From NCBI GenBank assembly GCA_017399185.1, contig JAFQEA010000019.1, positions 1 to 64,000 of the forward strand: a stretch of DNA of 64,000 bases. Reading direction: 5' to 3'. Under the pieces are notes generated by a model, which saw only the letters and a list, made by a program, of their open reading frames with translations, had not been told where the DNA came from and made no database searches. This document shows, piece by piece, positions 1-7,213 of this stretch. The position numbers and the translations under genes are program-made. Numbering within the stretch: the stretch's first letter is position 1; every line of letters starts with the position of its first letter. This DNA is from Clostridia bacterium. Its GTDB lineage: Bacteria; Bacillota; Clostridia; Christensenellales; Borkfalkiaceae.

Positions 1-20
1 GATAACTGTTATATAACCAT

Positions 21-136
21 TGCGGTGGCGATAGCGTTGAGGACCCACCTGTTCCCATCCCGAACACAGAAGTTAAGCTCAATTGCGCTGAAAGTACTTT
101 GCTGGCAACGGCACGGGAGGATAAGGAGCTGCCGCA
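21..136 (+). rRNA. rrf: 5S ribosomal RNA
   Basis: The stretch has the conserved 5S core (CCCATCCCGAACACAGAAGT at 55-74) and its ends, TGCGG at 21 and CCGCA up to 136, pair as helix I. Length of about 116 nt is normal for Firmicutes. It is followed directly by an intrinsic terminator, so this is the 3' end of an rRNA operon whose 23S gene lies outside the window; bases 1-20 are spacer. The exact ends are judged from helix pairing. Confidence 0.93.
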
Positions 137-148
137 TTCAATTTTTTT

Positions 149-181
149 AAAACCGTTTGATTTATTCAAGCGGTTTTTTTC
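149..181 (+). terminator. rRNA operon intrinsic terminator
   Basis: The stem AACCGTTTGA pairs with TCAAGCGGTT (one G-T pair) around a 5-nt loop and is followed by seven T. It lies 12 nt after the 5S gene. Confidence 0.85.
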
Positions 182-231
182 TTGCCTCATATTATAAATT
201 TGTAAAAAAAATTAATAATAATTTAATAAAA

Positions 232-258
232 TTAGCACTCAACGCTTGACAGTGCTAA
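232..258 (+). promoter_or_regulatory. CIRCE operator (HrcA binding site)
   Basis: TTAGCACTC, nine spacer bases, then CAGTGCTAA. This is the CIRCE inverted repeat with one mismatch (C for G) at the first base of the right arm. The right arm overlaps the -35 box of the hsp20 promoter, so a bound HrcA repressor would block RNA polymerase. The class I heat-shock role is known for the motif; its use on this hsp20 is inferred. Confidence 0.88.
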
Positions 259-274
259 TTTTATGGTGTATAAT
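246..274 (+). promoter_or_regulatory. Sigma-A promoter of hsp20
   Basis: TTGACA at 246-251, a 17-nt spacer and TATAAT at 269-274: a perfect consensus. It is embedded in the CIRCE element, so it is predicted to be strong but repressed until heat shock. The leader to the hsp20 start is about 50 nt. Confidence 0.88.
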
Positions 275-329
275 AAAGACACTTAAGGGGTGTAAACCCT
301 ATTAAGAATTTATTTAAGAGGTAATAATA

Positions 330-758
330 ATGAGATTTTATAGTAAAAATTTAGTTCCACGCAATGAGTTTGATTATCTTGACAAATTTTTGGCTGATTT
401 TTTAGCTTATCCTACAACAACTTTTGCAAGAAGTAATAACGCACTTAATACTGACGTTTATGAAAATGAGCAAGCCTATTATTTATGTGTAGAGCTACCT
501 GGCTTTAAAAAGGAAGACGTTTCTGTTGAGCTTGATAACGGCTACTTAATCATTAATGCTAAAAAGGACCCTGAAAGCGATGAATTTAAGTTTATCGCGC
601 AGGAAAGATTTTCCGGAACAATCAAGCGTAGCTACTATGTTGGTAATAAGGTCGCGTATGAAGACGTTTCAGCTTCCTTACAAGACGGATTATTAAAGAT
701 TGTAATCAACAAACCTAAACAAGAAGAAAAATCCTCCAAGATGATATCCATCAACTAA
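330..758 (+). CDS. hsp20: Hsp20 / alpha-crystallin small heat-shock protein
   Basis: A cytosolic ATP-independent chaperone of 142 residues that would hold unfolding proteins during heat stress. The alpha-crystallin domain runs from about residue 38 to 130. It includes the typical ELPGFKKEDVSVEL and LIINAKK strands and ends in an I-S-I-like tail (MISIN) that suits oligomer contacts. The ATG at 330 follows a good AGAGGT ribosome site. It stands alone between the rRNA terminator and its own terminator, with a CIRCE-controlled promoter. Control by HrcA rather than CtsR or SigB is inferred from that operator. Confidence 0.93.
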   Translation: MRFYSKNLVPRNEFDYLDKFLADFLAYPTTTFARSNNALNTDVYENEQAYYLCVELPGFKKEDVSVELDNGYLIINAKKDPESDEFKFIAQERFSGTIKRSYYVGNKVAYEDVSASLQDGLLKIVINKPKQEEKSSKMISIN

Positions 759-772
759 AAATTTATAACTGA

Positions 773-807
773 AAAATATGTCACCGTTTTGGTGGCATAT
801 TTTTTTA
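773..807 (+). terminator. hsp20 terminator
   Basis: AAATATGTCACC pairs with GGTGGCATATTT around a 5-nt loop, followed by a T run. It ends the hsp20 transcript before spoIIIAA. Confidence 0.85.
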
Positions 808-847
808 TTTTCAGTCTTTTTCGTGCTATACCGAAATATAATATACT

Positions 848-1705
848 GTGAGTGCATTATTAAGGTTTTTACCAGAAAAGATTTACGCGCTTGTATCCAA
901 TTTACAAATGGACAAGCTATCCGAAATAAGGCTACGCGTTAATAAACCAATATTTATCCATTATAACGGTGTTTATCAATTTTTGGCTAAAAATAGCTAT
1001 TTGGTTAGCGCGTCTGATATTGAAGAAGTGATTTTACGGCTTACAAAGCATTCTGTTTACGCTTATGAAGACAATATAAGGCAAGGATTTCTGACGGGTG
1101 ACGCGGGCGAAAGGGTTGGGCTTTGCGGTACGTGTGTGTTTGAGCGTGGTAATATCCTAACGATTAAAGATATTACATCCTTATGTATACGCGTACCCAG
1201 GCAGGTTTTTGGTATTGCGGATTTTCTGTTTAAATCGATTTTTGCACAAGGCATTGTCAATCTTTTAGTGGTATCTCCGCCCGGTATGGGTAAAACTACG
1301 CTTTTAAGAGAAATTGCACGACAAATATCAACCAAAAGTACAAAAAATATCCTTGTCCTTGATGAAAAAAACGAGTTGTTTTCACTAAACTCATTCGATT
1401 TAGGTATAACGACAGACGTTTTATCTAACGTGGATAAGGCTTACGGTTTTACAAAAGGCGTTGCTAATCTTCGCCCTGACGTTATCATTTGCGATGAATT
1501 ATCATCTAAAACTGACGTTGAGGGTGCTAATTTTGCAGTACTTTCCGGCGTAAAGGTTATTGCTTCGGCCCATGCAAGTACGATTGAGGATTTACGGCGA
1601 AAACCCACATTTAACATGCTTTTTGATAATAAGATATTTGATTATGCAGTCATTTTGTCTGATAGATTAGGGCTTGGTACAGTCGAAAAGGTGATTAATC
1701 TATGA
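848..1705 (+). CDS. spoIIIAA: Stage III sporulation protein AA, secretion-type ATPase
   Basis: SpoIIIAA is a mother-cell AAA+ ATPase related to type II/IV secretion ATPases; it is thought to power the SpoIIIA-SpoIIQ channel that keeps the engulfed forespore active. The 285-residue product has a Walker A (PPGMGKTT, residues 144-151) and a Walker B (VIICDE, 212-217). The start is GTG at 848, which preserves the family N-terminus (LLRFLPEKIY). No clear ribosome site precedes it, and a TATAAT sits only 5 nt upstream at 837-842. It begins the spoIIIAA-AH operon and overlaps spoIIIAB by 4 nt. Confidence 0.94.
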   Translation: MSALLRFLPEKIYALVSNLQMDKLSEIRLRVNKPIFIHYNGVYQFLAKNSYLVSASDIEEVILRLTKHSVYAYEDNIRQGFLTGDAGERVGLCGTCVFERGNILTIKDITSLCIRVPRQVFGIADFLFKSIFAQGIVNLLVVSPPGMGKTTLLREIARQISTKSTKNILVLDEKNELFSLNSFDLGITTDVLSNVDKAYGFTKGVANLRPDVIICDELSSKTDVEGANFAVLSGVKVIASAHASTIEDLRRKPTFNMLFDNKIFDYAVILSDRLGLGTVEKVINL

Positions 1706-2175
1706 GCATTAATCTTATTTTGTGTGCTATTTTAGTGGGCTTAACCACTGTGATTGGCGTTAAATTTAGCGAAAAATTTAAGTTAAGGCGCGATATTTAT
1801 TATGAGCTTTTAAATTATTGCACTCTTGTTAATACCAATATCGGTTATAAAAAGGATACAGTTGACAAGCTTATGGATAAGTTGCCGCATACGCTTAAAA
1901 GGTGCTTTGGTGCAGAGCTTAATAAAATATCGAGAAGCCAAATGGTTGATTTACGTAGCAAGAATCTAAAAACAGACGAGCTTAACGATATTTCTGGCTT
2001 TTTTAATACACTTGGCAGCATTGATGCAAAAGGGCAAAGCGAATTATTAAATTATTATGCGGAAGTTTTTAAAAGCCGCTATTTATCGGCAGAAACAGTC
2101 TATCAAAAGTACGCAAAAATTTACGTTAAGTTAGGTGCGTTAGCAGGCGTACTAATATTTATAATTTTAGTTTAA
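1702..2175 (+). CDS. spoIIIAB: Stage III sporulation protein AB
   Basis: SpoIIIAB is a membrane protein related to GspF-type platform proteins of secretion systems; in the mother-cell membrane it would work with the SpoIIIAA ATPase. The 157-residue product has one N-terminal membrane segment (NLILCAILVGLTTVIGV), a helical middle, and one C-terminal membrane segment (LGALAGVLIFIILV), as in the family (about 170 residues in B. subtilis). The ATG overlaps the spoIIIAA stop (ATGA), so translation is probably coupled. Identity rests on topology, order and family motifs. Confidence 0.9.
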   Translation: MSINLILCAILVGLTTVIGVKFSEKFKLRRDIYYELLNYCTLVNTNIGYKKDTVDKLMDKLPHTLKRCFGAELNKISRSQMVDLRSKNLKTDELNDISGFFNTLGSIDAKGQSELLNYYAEVFKSRYLSAETVYQKYAKIYVKLGALAGVLIFIILV

Positions 2176-2182
2176 GGTAAAA

Positions 2183-2380
2183 ATGAGTGTTGATATCATT
2201 TTCAAGATTGCAGCAATAGGCATTTTGGTTGCTGTAATTTGTCAAATTTTAAAAAAATCTGATCGTGAAGACATTGCAACCCTTGTGGGGCTTACGGGGC
2301 TTGTGATTGTTTTATCGATTGTTATTTCATTAATTGCCGAGCTTTTCCAAAGCGTGAAGGACATATTTACGCTATATTAA
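2183..2380 (+). CDS. spoIIIAC: Stage III sporulation protein AC
   Basis: This small 65-residue membrane protein has two hydrophobic helices separated by a charged turn (KKSDREDIATLVGLTG), which is the SpoIIIAC pattern. The first helix begins IIFKIAAIGILVAVICQIL. SpoIIIAC is a membrane component of the SpoIIIA complex, with SpoIIIAD. It starts at ATG 7 nt after spoIIIAB and its last base is the first base of the spoIIIAD ATG. Confidence 0.93.
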   Translation: MSVDIIFKIAAIGILVAVICQILKKSDREDIATLVGLTGLVIVLSIVISLIAELFQSVKDIFTLY

Positions 2381-2766
2381 TGGATATTTTAAAGTTAGTT
2401 TTGATAGTGATTGTAAGCGCTATAATTATCATTTATTTGCAGTCTGTTAATAAGGAATTTGCTATGATTGCAACAATTTTTGCAGGTGGCCTAGTTCTTA
2501 TCAGCGTTTTTGATATAATAGCGCAGGTTTTTAATTTTTATCATTATATAGCAAGCATAGGGGGGATTAGTGATGATTACGTCAGAATCATTGCAAAGGT
2601 TACGCTGATATGTTACATAATAGAATTCGCCGCGGGGATAGTACAAGATTTCGGATTAAAATCTTTGGCGGACAAGCTAATCGTCGCCGGAAAGATTATA
2701 ATTTCGCTAATGGCAATACCGATAGTTACTTCGTTAATGCAACTTATAGAAAGTTTGGTTACATAA
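2380..2766 (+). CDS. spoIIIAD: Stage III sporulation protein AD
   Basis: A 128-residue membrane protein with about four hydrophobic segments, the family's normal length and layout. It includes the conserved central part ISDDYVRIIAKVTLICYIIE and a second half rich in small residues. SpoIIIAD is a mother-cell membrane part of the SpoIIIA channel. It starts at ATG 2380 directly on the spoIIIAC stop. Its 3' end is overlapped by an extended spoIIIAE reading frame; the conserved C-terminus here shows that spoIIIAD owns the overlapped bases. Confidence 0.93.
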   Translation: MDILKLVLIVIVSAIIIIYLQSVNKEFAMIATIFAGGLVLISVFDIIAQVFNFYHYIASIGGISDDYVRIIAKVTLICYIIEFAAGIVQDFGLKSLADKLIVAGKIIISLMAIPIVTSLMQLIESLVT

Positions 2767-3929
2767 AAATCACGCTTATAATACTTGCTTTTATCGTATT
2801 GATATTTTGCGGTAGGCAAGCGGCTGTTCTTGCCGATACACAAAGTGATGCAAGTGACAGTATTGAAGAAACTATTGATAAGATACTTGAAGGCATTGAT
2901 TACAGCCAGCTTGAAAACTTGTTTACAGAGTCTGGTATTGCTGAAAATCAAAGTTTTATCCATTATCTTAAGCAAATTATATTATGTACTGAAGATTTAT
3001 CCGCTGACACAATTTTGGATAAAGTAAAATCATCGATTTTAGGTGAAATTAGGGAATTAGCCCCAACTTTTGCTTGTATCCTGGCAGTGGTATTATTTTT
3101 AGCACTTATAAATACGTTAAGACCACAAACCTTTAACCAAAGCCTGATTAACGTTTGCACGTTTGTTGGTAACGGAATAATTATTGGTATTGTTATAAGT
3201 AAATATATTGGATATCTGAATAGTTCAAAGCAGACAATATTATTAATGTCACGGTATATTGAATTTTCCTTCCCGATTATGATAACCTTAATGACAGCTT
3301 CGGGTGCAAAGGCAAGCGCGGCAGCGTTTAAGCCGATTTCCGCTTTACTTTGTAATGGTGTTTCTGCCATTTGTGTGTCAATTTTGATACCAATCGTGCT
3401 ACTTTTATTAATATTTAGCGCAATAAACAGCTTTTCTGATACGGTTAAGCTAAATAAGATGTGTGATTTTTTGAAATCTGCTTTTAAGTGGATAATTGGC
3501 GTTATGGGTGTAATTTTTTGCTTTTTTATAACGGCAAAGGGGATTGGTGTATCGGTTTATGATACTGTGTCTATTAAGGCGCTAAAGTACACAATGGGTA
3601 ACGTTTTGCCATTGGTCAATTCCATGCTGAACGGTGGGTTTGACCTTGTTGTTGCATCGTGCGTGCTGATTAAAAACGGATTCGGTATATTAACGATGAT
3701 TGCAATAATTTGTGTAGTTGCCGTTCCGCTTGTGCAAACAATATGCTTTTCACTTATGTTAAAGCTTGTTTCTGCAGTTGCTGAAAGTATTGCAGATGCA
3801 AAAACAACTCGCTTTATTTCTGGGGCAAGTGAAAGCGTTAGCTATCTGTGTAGTGTGCAGGTAGTCGTTACTATTGCGTGCTTGGTAACTGTTATGCTTG
3901 CAACTTGCACGTTGGGGGTGGGGATTTGA
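2610..3929 (+). CDS. spoIIIAE: Stage III sporulation protein AE
   Basis: SpoIIIAE is a polytopic mother-cell membrane protein of the SpoIIIA channel, with a signal peptide followed by several C-terminal helices. A signal-like segment (KITLIILAFIVLIFCGRQ) lies 51 codons into this frame and is followed by the Asp/Glu-rich region and at least six membrane helices. The ATG at 2610 is the only canonical start upstream of the signal. The 50 extra residues it gives are basic, non-conserved and read in the shadow of spoIIIAD. The true start may be a rare codon such as ATA at 2763, which overlaps the spoIIIAD stop. The body of the gene is secure; the 5' end is not. Confidence 0.9.
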   Translation: MLHNRIRRGDSTRFRIKIFGGQANRRRKDYNFANGNTDSYFVNATYRKFGYIKITLIILAFIVLIFCGRQAAVLADTQSDASDSIEETIDKILEGIDYSQLENLFTESGIAENQSFIHYLKQIILCTEDLSADTILDKVKSSILGEIRELAPTFACILAVVLFLALINTLRPQTFNQSLINVCTFVGNGIIIGIVISKYIGYLNSSKQTILLMSRYIEFSFPIMITLMTASGAKASAAAFKPISALLCNGVSAICVSILIPIVLLLLIFSAINSFSDTVKLNKMCDFLKSAFKWIIGVMGVIFCFFITAKGIGVSVYDTVSIKALKYTMGNVLPLVNSMLNGGFDLVVASCVLIKNGFGILTMIAIICVVAVPLVQTICFSLMLKLVSAVAESIADAKTTRFISGASESVSYLCSVQVVVTIACLVTVMLATCTLGVGI

Positions 3930-4405
3930 CGCTTAAAAGCTATGTTATTTGTCTTACCGCCGTATCGCTTATGGCAGTTTTTGCGCAAATGATTTTACCT
4001 GACGGAAAGTTAAAGAAAAGTTCTAATATTGTTTTTTCAATAGTATTAATATTAAGCATAATTGCACCGCTTAAAAAGCTTGATTTGAGTGCGATAAGGA
4101 TTGAATTGGAGCCAATAGATAGTATTAAGGTTGATCAAGCAGCTGTTCACTATATTGAAGAACAGCGAATAAAAACCCTTGAAGAAATCTGTAAAAATGA
4201 GCTTTCTAAAAATAACATTGAAGGCGTGATAGTAGATATCACTGCAAATTTTGAATCAAATAATATCGTGATAAATGGTGTTAAAATGAATTTTGATAAT
4301 TTAGTAATACCTGAAAATTTGTCGCATATAAATATAACTGAACAAGCAAAAACGATAATTTCAAATTTACTCACTATTGATAAAGGGGTGATAATTATTG
4401 ACTGA
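3926..4405 (+). CDS. spoIIIAF: Stage III sporulation protein AF
   Basis: A membrane protein of the SpoIIIA complex: two N-terminal helices (YVICLTAVSLMAVFAQMI and NIVFSIVLILSIIAPL), then a soluble domain with a ring-building-type fold in the family. I chose the TTG at 3926, which overlaps the spoIIIAE stop (TTGA) and follows a G-rich ribosome site. It gives 159 residues beginning MTLKSYVICL. The frame is open to an ATG at 3878, but the 16 extra residues look like the shadow of spoIIIAE. The product is shorter than the B. subtilis protein. Confidence 0.9.
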   Translation: MTLKSYVICLTAVSLMAVFAQMILPDGKLKKSSNIVFSIVLILSIIAPLKKLDLSAIRIELEPIDSIKVDQAAVHYIEEQRIKTLEEICKNELSKNNIEGVIVDITANFESNNIVINGVKMNFDNLVIPENLSHINITEQAKTIISNLLTIDKGVIIID

Positions 4406-4871
4406 AAAATGGTCGCTTAAAGGCTTGATTTCAAAATTTAAAATTGAATATTTACTCATTTTAGTTTTTGCTGTGGTATTGCTAATAATTTTTACGGGTG
4501 GCAGTTCAAATGATGACGTAAAACAGGTTAGTACGATTGATAATTACGTTGAATCTTTAGAAAATAAATTGTCGCTTGCGTTATCAAAAATAGATGGCGC
4601 AGGCAAGGTCAGCGTTGTGATTTCAGTCGAGTCAGGCATGCAAACAGTTCTTGCAACAGAGAAAACAACTGAAAATGGTGTGACAAAGGAAGAGCCTTTT
4701 ACAGTTGGCGGAAAGACTGTTGTCATTAAGGAAACCTATCCTGAAATCACAGGTGTATTAATCGTTGCAAAGGGCGCAAACAATCTGTCAACGAAGGTTG
4801 CAATTATTAACGCTACGGCGGCTTTACTTGATATTGCGAGCGATAAGATACAAGTATTACCAATGAAATAG
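4398..4871 (+). CDS. spoIIIAG: Stage III sporulation protein AG
   Basis: SpoIIIAG forms a large ring in the mother-cell membrane facing the forespore and is related to the YscJ/FliF ring family. The 157-residue product has a short basic cytosolic N-terminus, one membrane helix (EYLLILVFAVVLLIIFTGG), and a ring domain with the typical segments LSKIDGAGKVSVVISVESG and YPEITGVLIVAKGA. It starts at TTG 4398 after GGGGTG and overlaps spoIIIAF by 8 nt. It lacks much of the linker found in the 229-residue B. subtilis protein. Confidence 0.93.
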   Translation: MTEKWSLKGLISKFKIEYLLILVFAVVLLIIFTGGSSNDDVKQVSTIDNYVESLENKLSLALSKIDGAGKVSVVISVESGMQTVLATEKTTENGVTKEEPFTVGGKTVVIKETYPEITGVLIVAKGANNLSTKVAIINATAALLDIASDKIQVLPMK

Positions 4872-4888
4872 TAAATATAAAAACTTGT

Positions 4889-4909
4889 AAAATCGCAGAT
4901 AAAATCATT
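4889..4909 (+). repeat. Intergenic repeat, 21 nt, shared with 25151-25171
   Basis: AAAATCGC, one variable base, then GATAAAATCATT. It occurs before spoIIIAH and again before the cysteine desulfurase with one mismatch. The role is unknown. Confidence 0.5.
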
Positions 4910-4944
4910 AATATTTGAAATTATTATGACAAGGAGAATATAAA

Positions 4945-5415
4945 ATGTCAAAGAAAAAGAAAATCATTGTTTTGTCCTGTATGGTACTACTTTTAGCAGT
5001 TACGGCTGTCTTTAACTTCGTGCTATCGGGAAAGACTAATACCGATGATGATTTAGTAGCGTCAACTGCTTATTTTGCCGAATACAAAACGGAAAGAAGT
5101 CAGTCAAGAAGTGAGCAGCTTGTTCAGCTTAACGAGATTATCGCATCCAGCGATGATTCTGCCGCAAAAGACGAAGCTTTAAACTTAAAGCTCAAATTAA
5201 CAGGGATAATTGAAGACGAGCTTTTACTTGAAACTTTAATTGAATCAAGGGGCTATGAAGACGCTGTTGTTTCGATTGGATTAACATCTGATAACATTAA
5301 CGTTATTGTAAAAGATGCAGATTTTACGCAAGATGATGCAATCGTTATTTACACAATTTTAGCTGAAGAAGTTAACGCTAACCCTGAAAACGTAACGATT
5401 GTGCCTATTGCATAA
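4945..5415 (+). CDS. spoIIIAH: Stage III sporulation protein AH
   Basis: SpoIIIAH sits in the mother-cell membrane and binds SpoIIQ of the forespore across the gap, building the feeding channel. The 156-residue product has an N-terminal helix (IIVLSCMVLLLAVTAVFNF), the family element TAYFAEYKTERSQSRSEQ, a conserved linker and a C-terminal YscJ-like domain ending in ENVTIVPI. The start follows AAGGAG. A 73-nt gap separates it from spoIIIAG and carries a 21-nt repeat shared with 25151-25171. No spoIIQ is present in the window. Confidence 0.95.
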   Translation: MSKKKKIIVLSCMVLLLAVTAVFNFVLSGKTNTDDDLVASTAYFAEYKTERSQSRSEQLVQLNEIIASSDDSAAKDEALNLKLKLTGIIEDELLLETLIESRGYEDAVVSIGLTSDNINVIVKDADFTQDDAIVIYTILAEEVNANPENVTIVPIA

Positions 5416-5516
5416 AAAAATAATTTTATGCAAATTAATTTAATGGCTTAAAACGCTATCATAATTTTTTTAATTGTGTTACAATTATATTGTAAAAAAT
5501 CTAGGTGGTGTTTTAT

Positions 5517-5864
5517 ATGGCTGATTTAGGATTGAAAAACGGTGAAAGCCGTGGTAAGGTTACTTATGACGAGAGCATCATTAACGGTATTGTTGCCGTT
5601 GCAGTTAGCGGTGTTGAAGGCGTTATTCTAAAATCCGATAAAAAAGGCAAAAAATCTTTAAAGGATTCAATTAAAATCGTCAGCGATAAAACAGGCGTTC
5701 ACGTAACTGTTAAAGTTGACGTTTTATACGGATACAGTATTCCGGATATTGCTTTCAATATTCAGCACGGTATTAAGCAATCTGTTGAAGAAATGTCAAG
5801 ATACCACATTGCCGACGTTGACGTTTACGTTAACGACGTTCTGTTTGAGGACAAAGCAGTTTAA
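5517..5864 (+). CDS. yqhY: Asp23/Gls24 family protein YqhY
   Basis: This Asp23-family protein (115 residues) lies directly upstream of nusB, as yqhY does in B. subtilis, where it is linked to acetyl-CoA carboxylase control. Here the accB and accC genes that normally precede it are absent. The family core is present: GKVTYDESIINGIVAVAVSG and the C-terminal VDVYVNDVLF. I chose ATG 5517, which has AGGTGGTG 8 nt upstream; a GTG at 5505 lies inside that ribosome site and is unlikely. A second family member, yloU, occurs at 48207. The function in this organism is inferred from synteny. Confidence 0.88.
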   Translation: MADLGLKNGESRGKVTYDESIINGIVAVAVSGVEGVILKSDKKGKKSLKDSIKIVSDKTGVHVTVKVDVLYGYSIPDIAFNIQHGIKQSVEEMSRYHIADVDVYVNDVLFEDKAV

Positions 5865-5880
5865 TTATAATAAAAATTTA

Positions 5881-5904
5881 TGCCACAGCGTGCTGTGGCA
5901 TTTT
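5881..5904 (+). terminator. Hairpin between yqhY and nusB (weak terminator or attenuator)
   Basis: TGCCACAGC and GCTGTGGCA are perfect arms around a 2-nt centre, followed by only four T. It could reduce read-through into nusB, or act as a processing site. Confidence 0.5.
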
Positions 5905-5920
5905 GTCGTGTAGGTGAATA

Positions 5921-6325
5921 ATGAGAAAGGACGCAAGAGAAGTAGTTTACAAAGTTTTATATGCGCAAAATTTTACGTCACAGTTTGATGATGAGCTTTT
6001 TGCTGCGCTTCAGCAAGAGTTCAAGCTTAATGACGCGGATAAAGACTTTTCACATAAATTACTTAACACAATAGTTGAAAATTACGATGAATTAACTGAA
6101 ATTATCGGTCAGCTTTCCTTAAATTATATGCTGGAAAGAGTTTATCTTACCGACAAATGCGCGCTTCTTATTGGGCTGTGCGAAATGAAGTATTTTGACG
6201 ACGTGCCTAACATTGTTGCCATTGATGAAGCACTTTCGCTTTGTAAAAAATATTCTACCGAAAAAAGCTTGTCGTTTGTAAACGGCATTTTCGCAAAATA
6301 TAAATCAATTATCGAAAAAGTATAG
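5921..6325 (+). CDS. nusB: Transcription antitermination factor NusB
   Basis: NusB binds BoxA RNA with ribosomal protein S10 and supports rRNA transcription antitermination. The 134-residue product is all-helical and has the family landmarks RKDAREVVYKVLYAQNF at the N-terminus, the VYLTDKCALLIGLCEM and DVPNIVAIDEALSLCKKY segments, and the closing SFVNGIFAKY. Length is normal. The ATG at 5921 follows a TAGGTG site. It sits between yqhY and folD in the standard Firmicute order. Confidence 0.96.
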   Translation: MRKDAREVVYKVLYAQNFTSQFDDELFAALQQEFKLNDADKDFSHKLLNTIVENYDELTEIIGQLSLNYMLERVYLTDKCALLIGLCEMKYFDDVPNIVAIDEALSLCKKYSTEKSLSFVNGIFAKYKSIIEKV

Positions 6326-6355
6326 TTCCTTATTACCACTAACCAGGGGGCAAAA

Positions 6356-7213
6356 ATGGCTATTTTAGACGGAAAAAAGGCAGCGGCTGAACTTAAAGAA
6401 GAAGTTAAGATCGGTTTGGCTGAATATTATAGCAAGGGCGCACCAAAGTGTAACCTTGCAATTATTATGGTAGGGGATAACCCTGCTTCAGAAGTTTACG
6501 TTAGAAACAAAGCAAAGGCTTGCGAAGCTGTTGGGATTGGAGGAAAGCTTGTGAAGCTTTCTGAAAAGACAACCCAAAAGGAGCTTGAGCTTTTTATCAA
6601 GGCTATTTCTAACGATAAATCAGTACACGGGGTGTTGGTTCAATTACCTTTGCCTGCGCATTTAGATGAAACACGCGCAACCGAGCTTGTTCCTACCCAA
6701 AAGGACGTTGATGGTTTTACCGCACAAAGCTTGGGTAGGCTTGTCGTTGGAGAAAAGGGATTTTTATCCTGCACACCCGGCGGTATTATTTATTTACTTA
6801 AAAAGTATAAAATCGTGTTATCAGGTAAACACGTTGTAATTATTGGCAGAAGCAAAATCGTTGGCAAGCCTATGGCGCTTGCGTTATTAAACGAAAACTG
6901 CACCGTAACAGTTTGCCACTCAAAAACGCGCAATCTTGCAAAAATAACAAAGTCAGCCGATATTATAATTTGTGCGGTTGGCAAGCCTAAATTCCTTACG
7001 TCCGATATGGTCGGCTTTGGTGCGGTTGTTGTTGACGTTGGTATCAACAGGACTGAAGAAGGCCTTGTTGGTGACGTTGATTACGAAGGCGTAAATAAAT
7101 ATGCTTCTTTCATTACGCCGGTGCCCGGTGGTGTCGGTCCAATGACGGTTGCGTATCTTATGAAAAACACGTTTGACGCATACGTTAACCAATTAGACGG
7201 TAAATATGAATAA
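6356..7213 (+). CDS. folD: Bifunctional methylene-THF dehydrogenase/cyclohydrolase
   Basis: FolD interconverts 5,10-methylene-THF and 10-formyl-THF in one-carbon metabolism, supplying formyl groups that the fmt product later in this window uses. The 285-residue protein carries the catalytic pair equivalent to Y50/K54 of E. coli (Y48 and K52 in SEVYVRNKAKACE), the VQLPLP motif, the NAD(P) site IGRSKIVGKP, and the C-terminal PGGVGPMTVAYL. The start follows AGGGGG. Its end overlaps ispA by 8 nt; xseA and xseB, usual between them, are absent. Confidence 0.97.
   Translation: MAILDGKKAAAELKEEVKIGLAEYYSKGAPKCNLAIIMVGDNPASEVYVRNKAKACEAVGIGGKLVKLSEKTTQKELELFIKAISNDKSVHGVLVQLPLPAHLDETRATELVPTQKDVDGFTAQSLGRLVVGEKGFLSCTPGGIIYLLKKYKIVLSGKHVVIIGRSKIVGKPMALALLNENCTVTVCHSKTRNLAKITKSADIIICAVGKPKFLTSDMVGFGAVVVDVGINRTEEGLVGDVDYEGVNKYASFITPVPGGVGPMTVAYLMKNTFDAYVNQLDGKYE

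Noticed and set aside
1..20. tRNA or 23S end in front of the 5S gene
   Set aside because: Twenty bases are too few to assign, and no tRNA fold is present.
2600..2770. Frameshift joining spoIIIAD and spoIIIAE
   Set aside because: Both proteins have their normal ends and lengths; only the spoIIIAE start codon is unclear.
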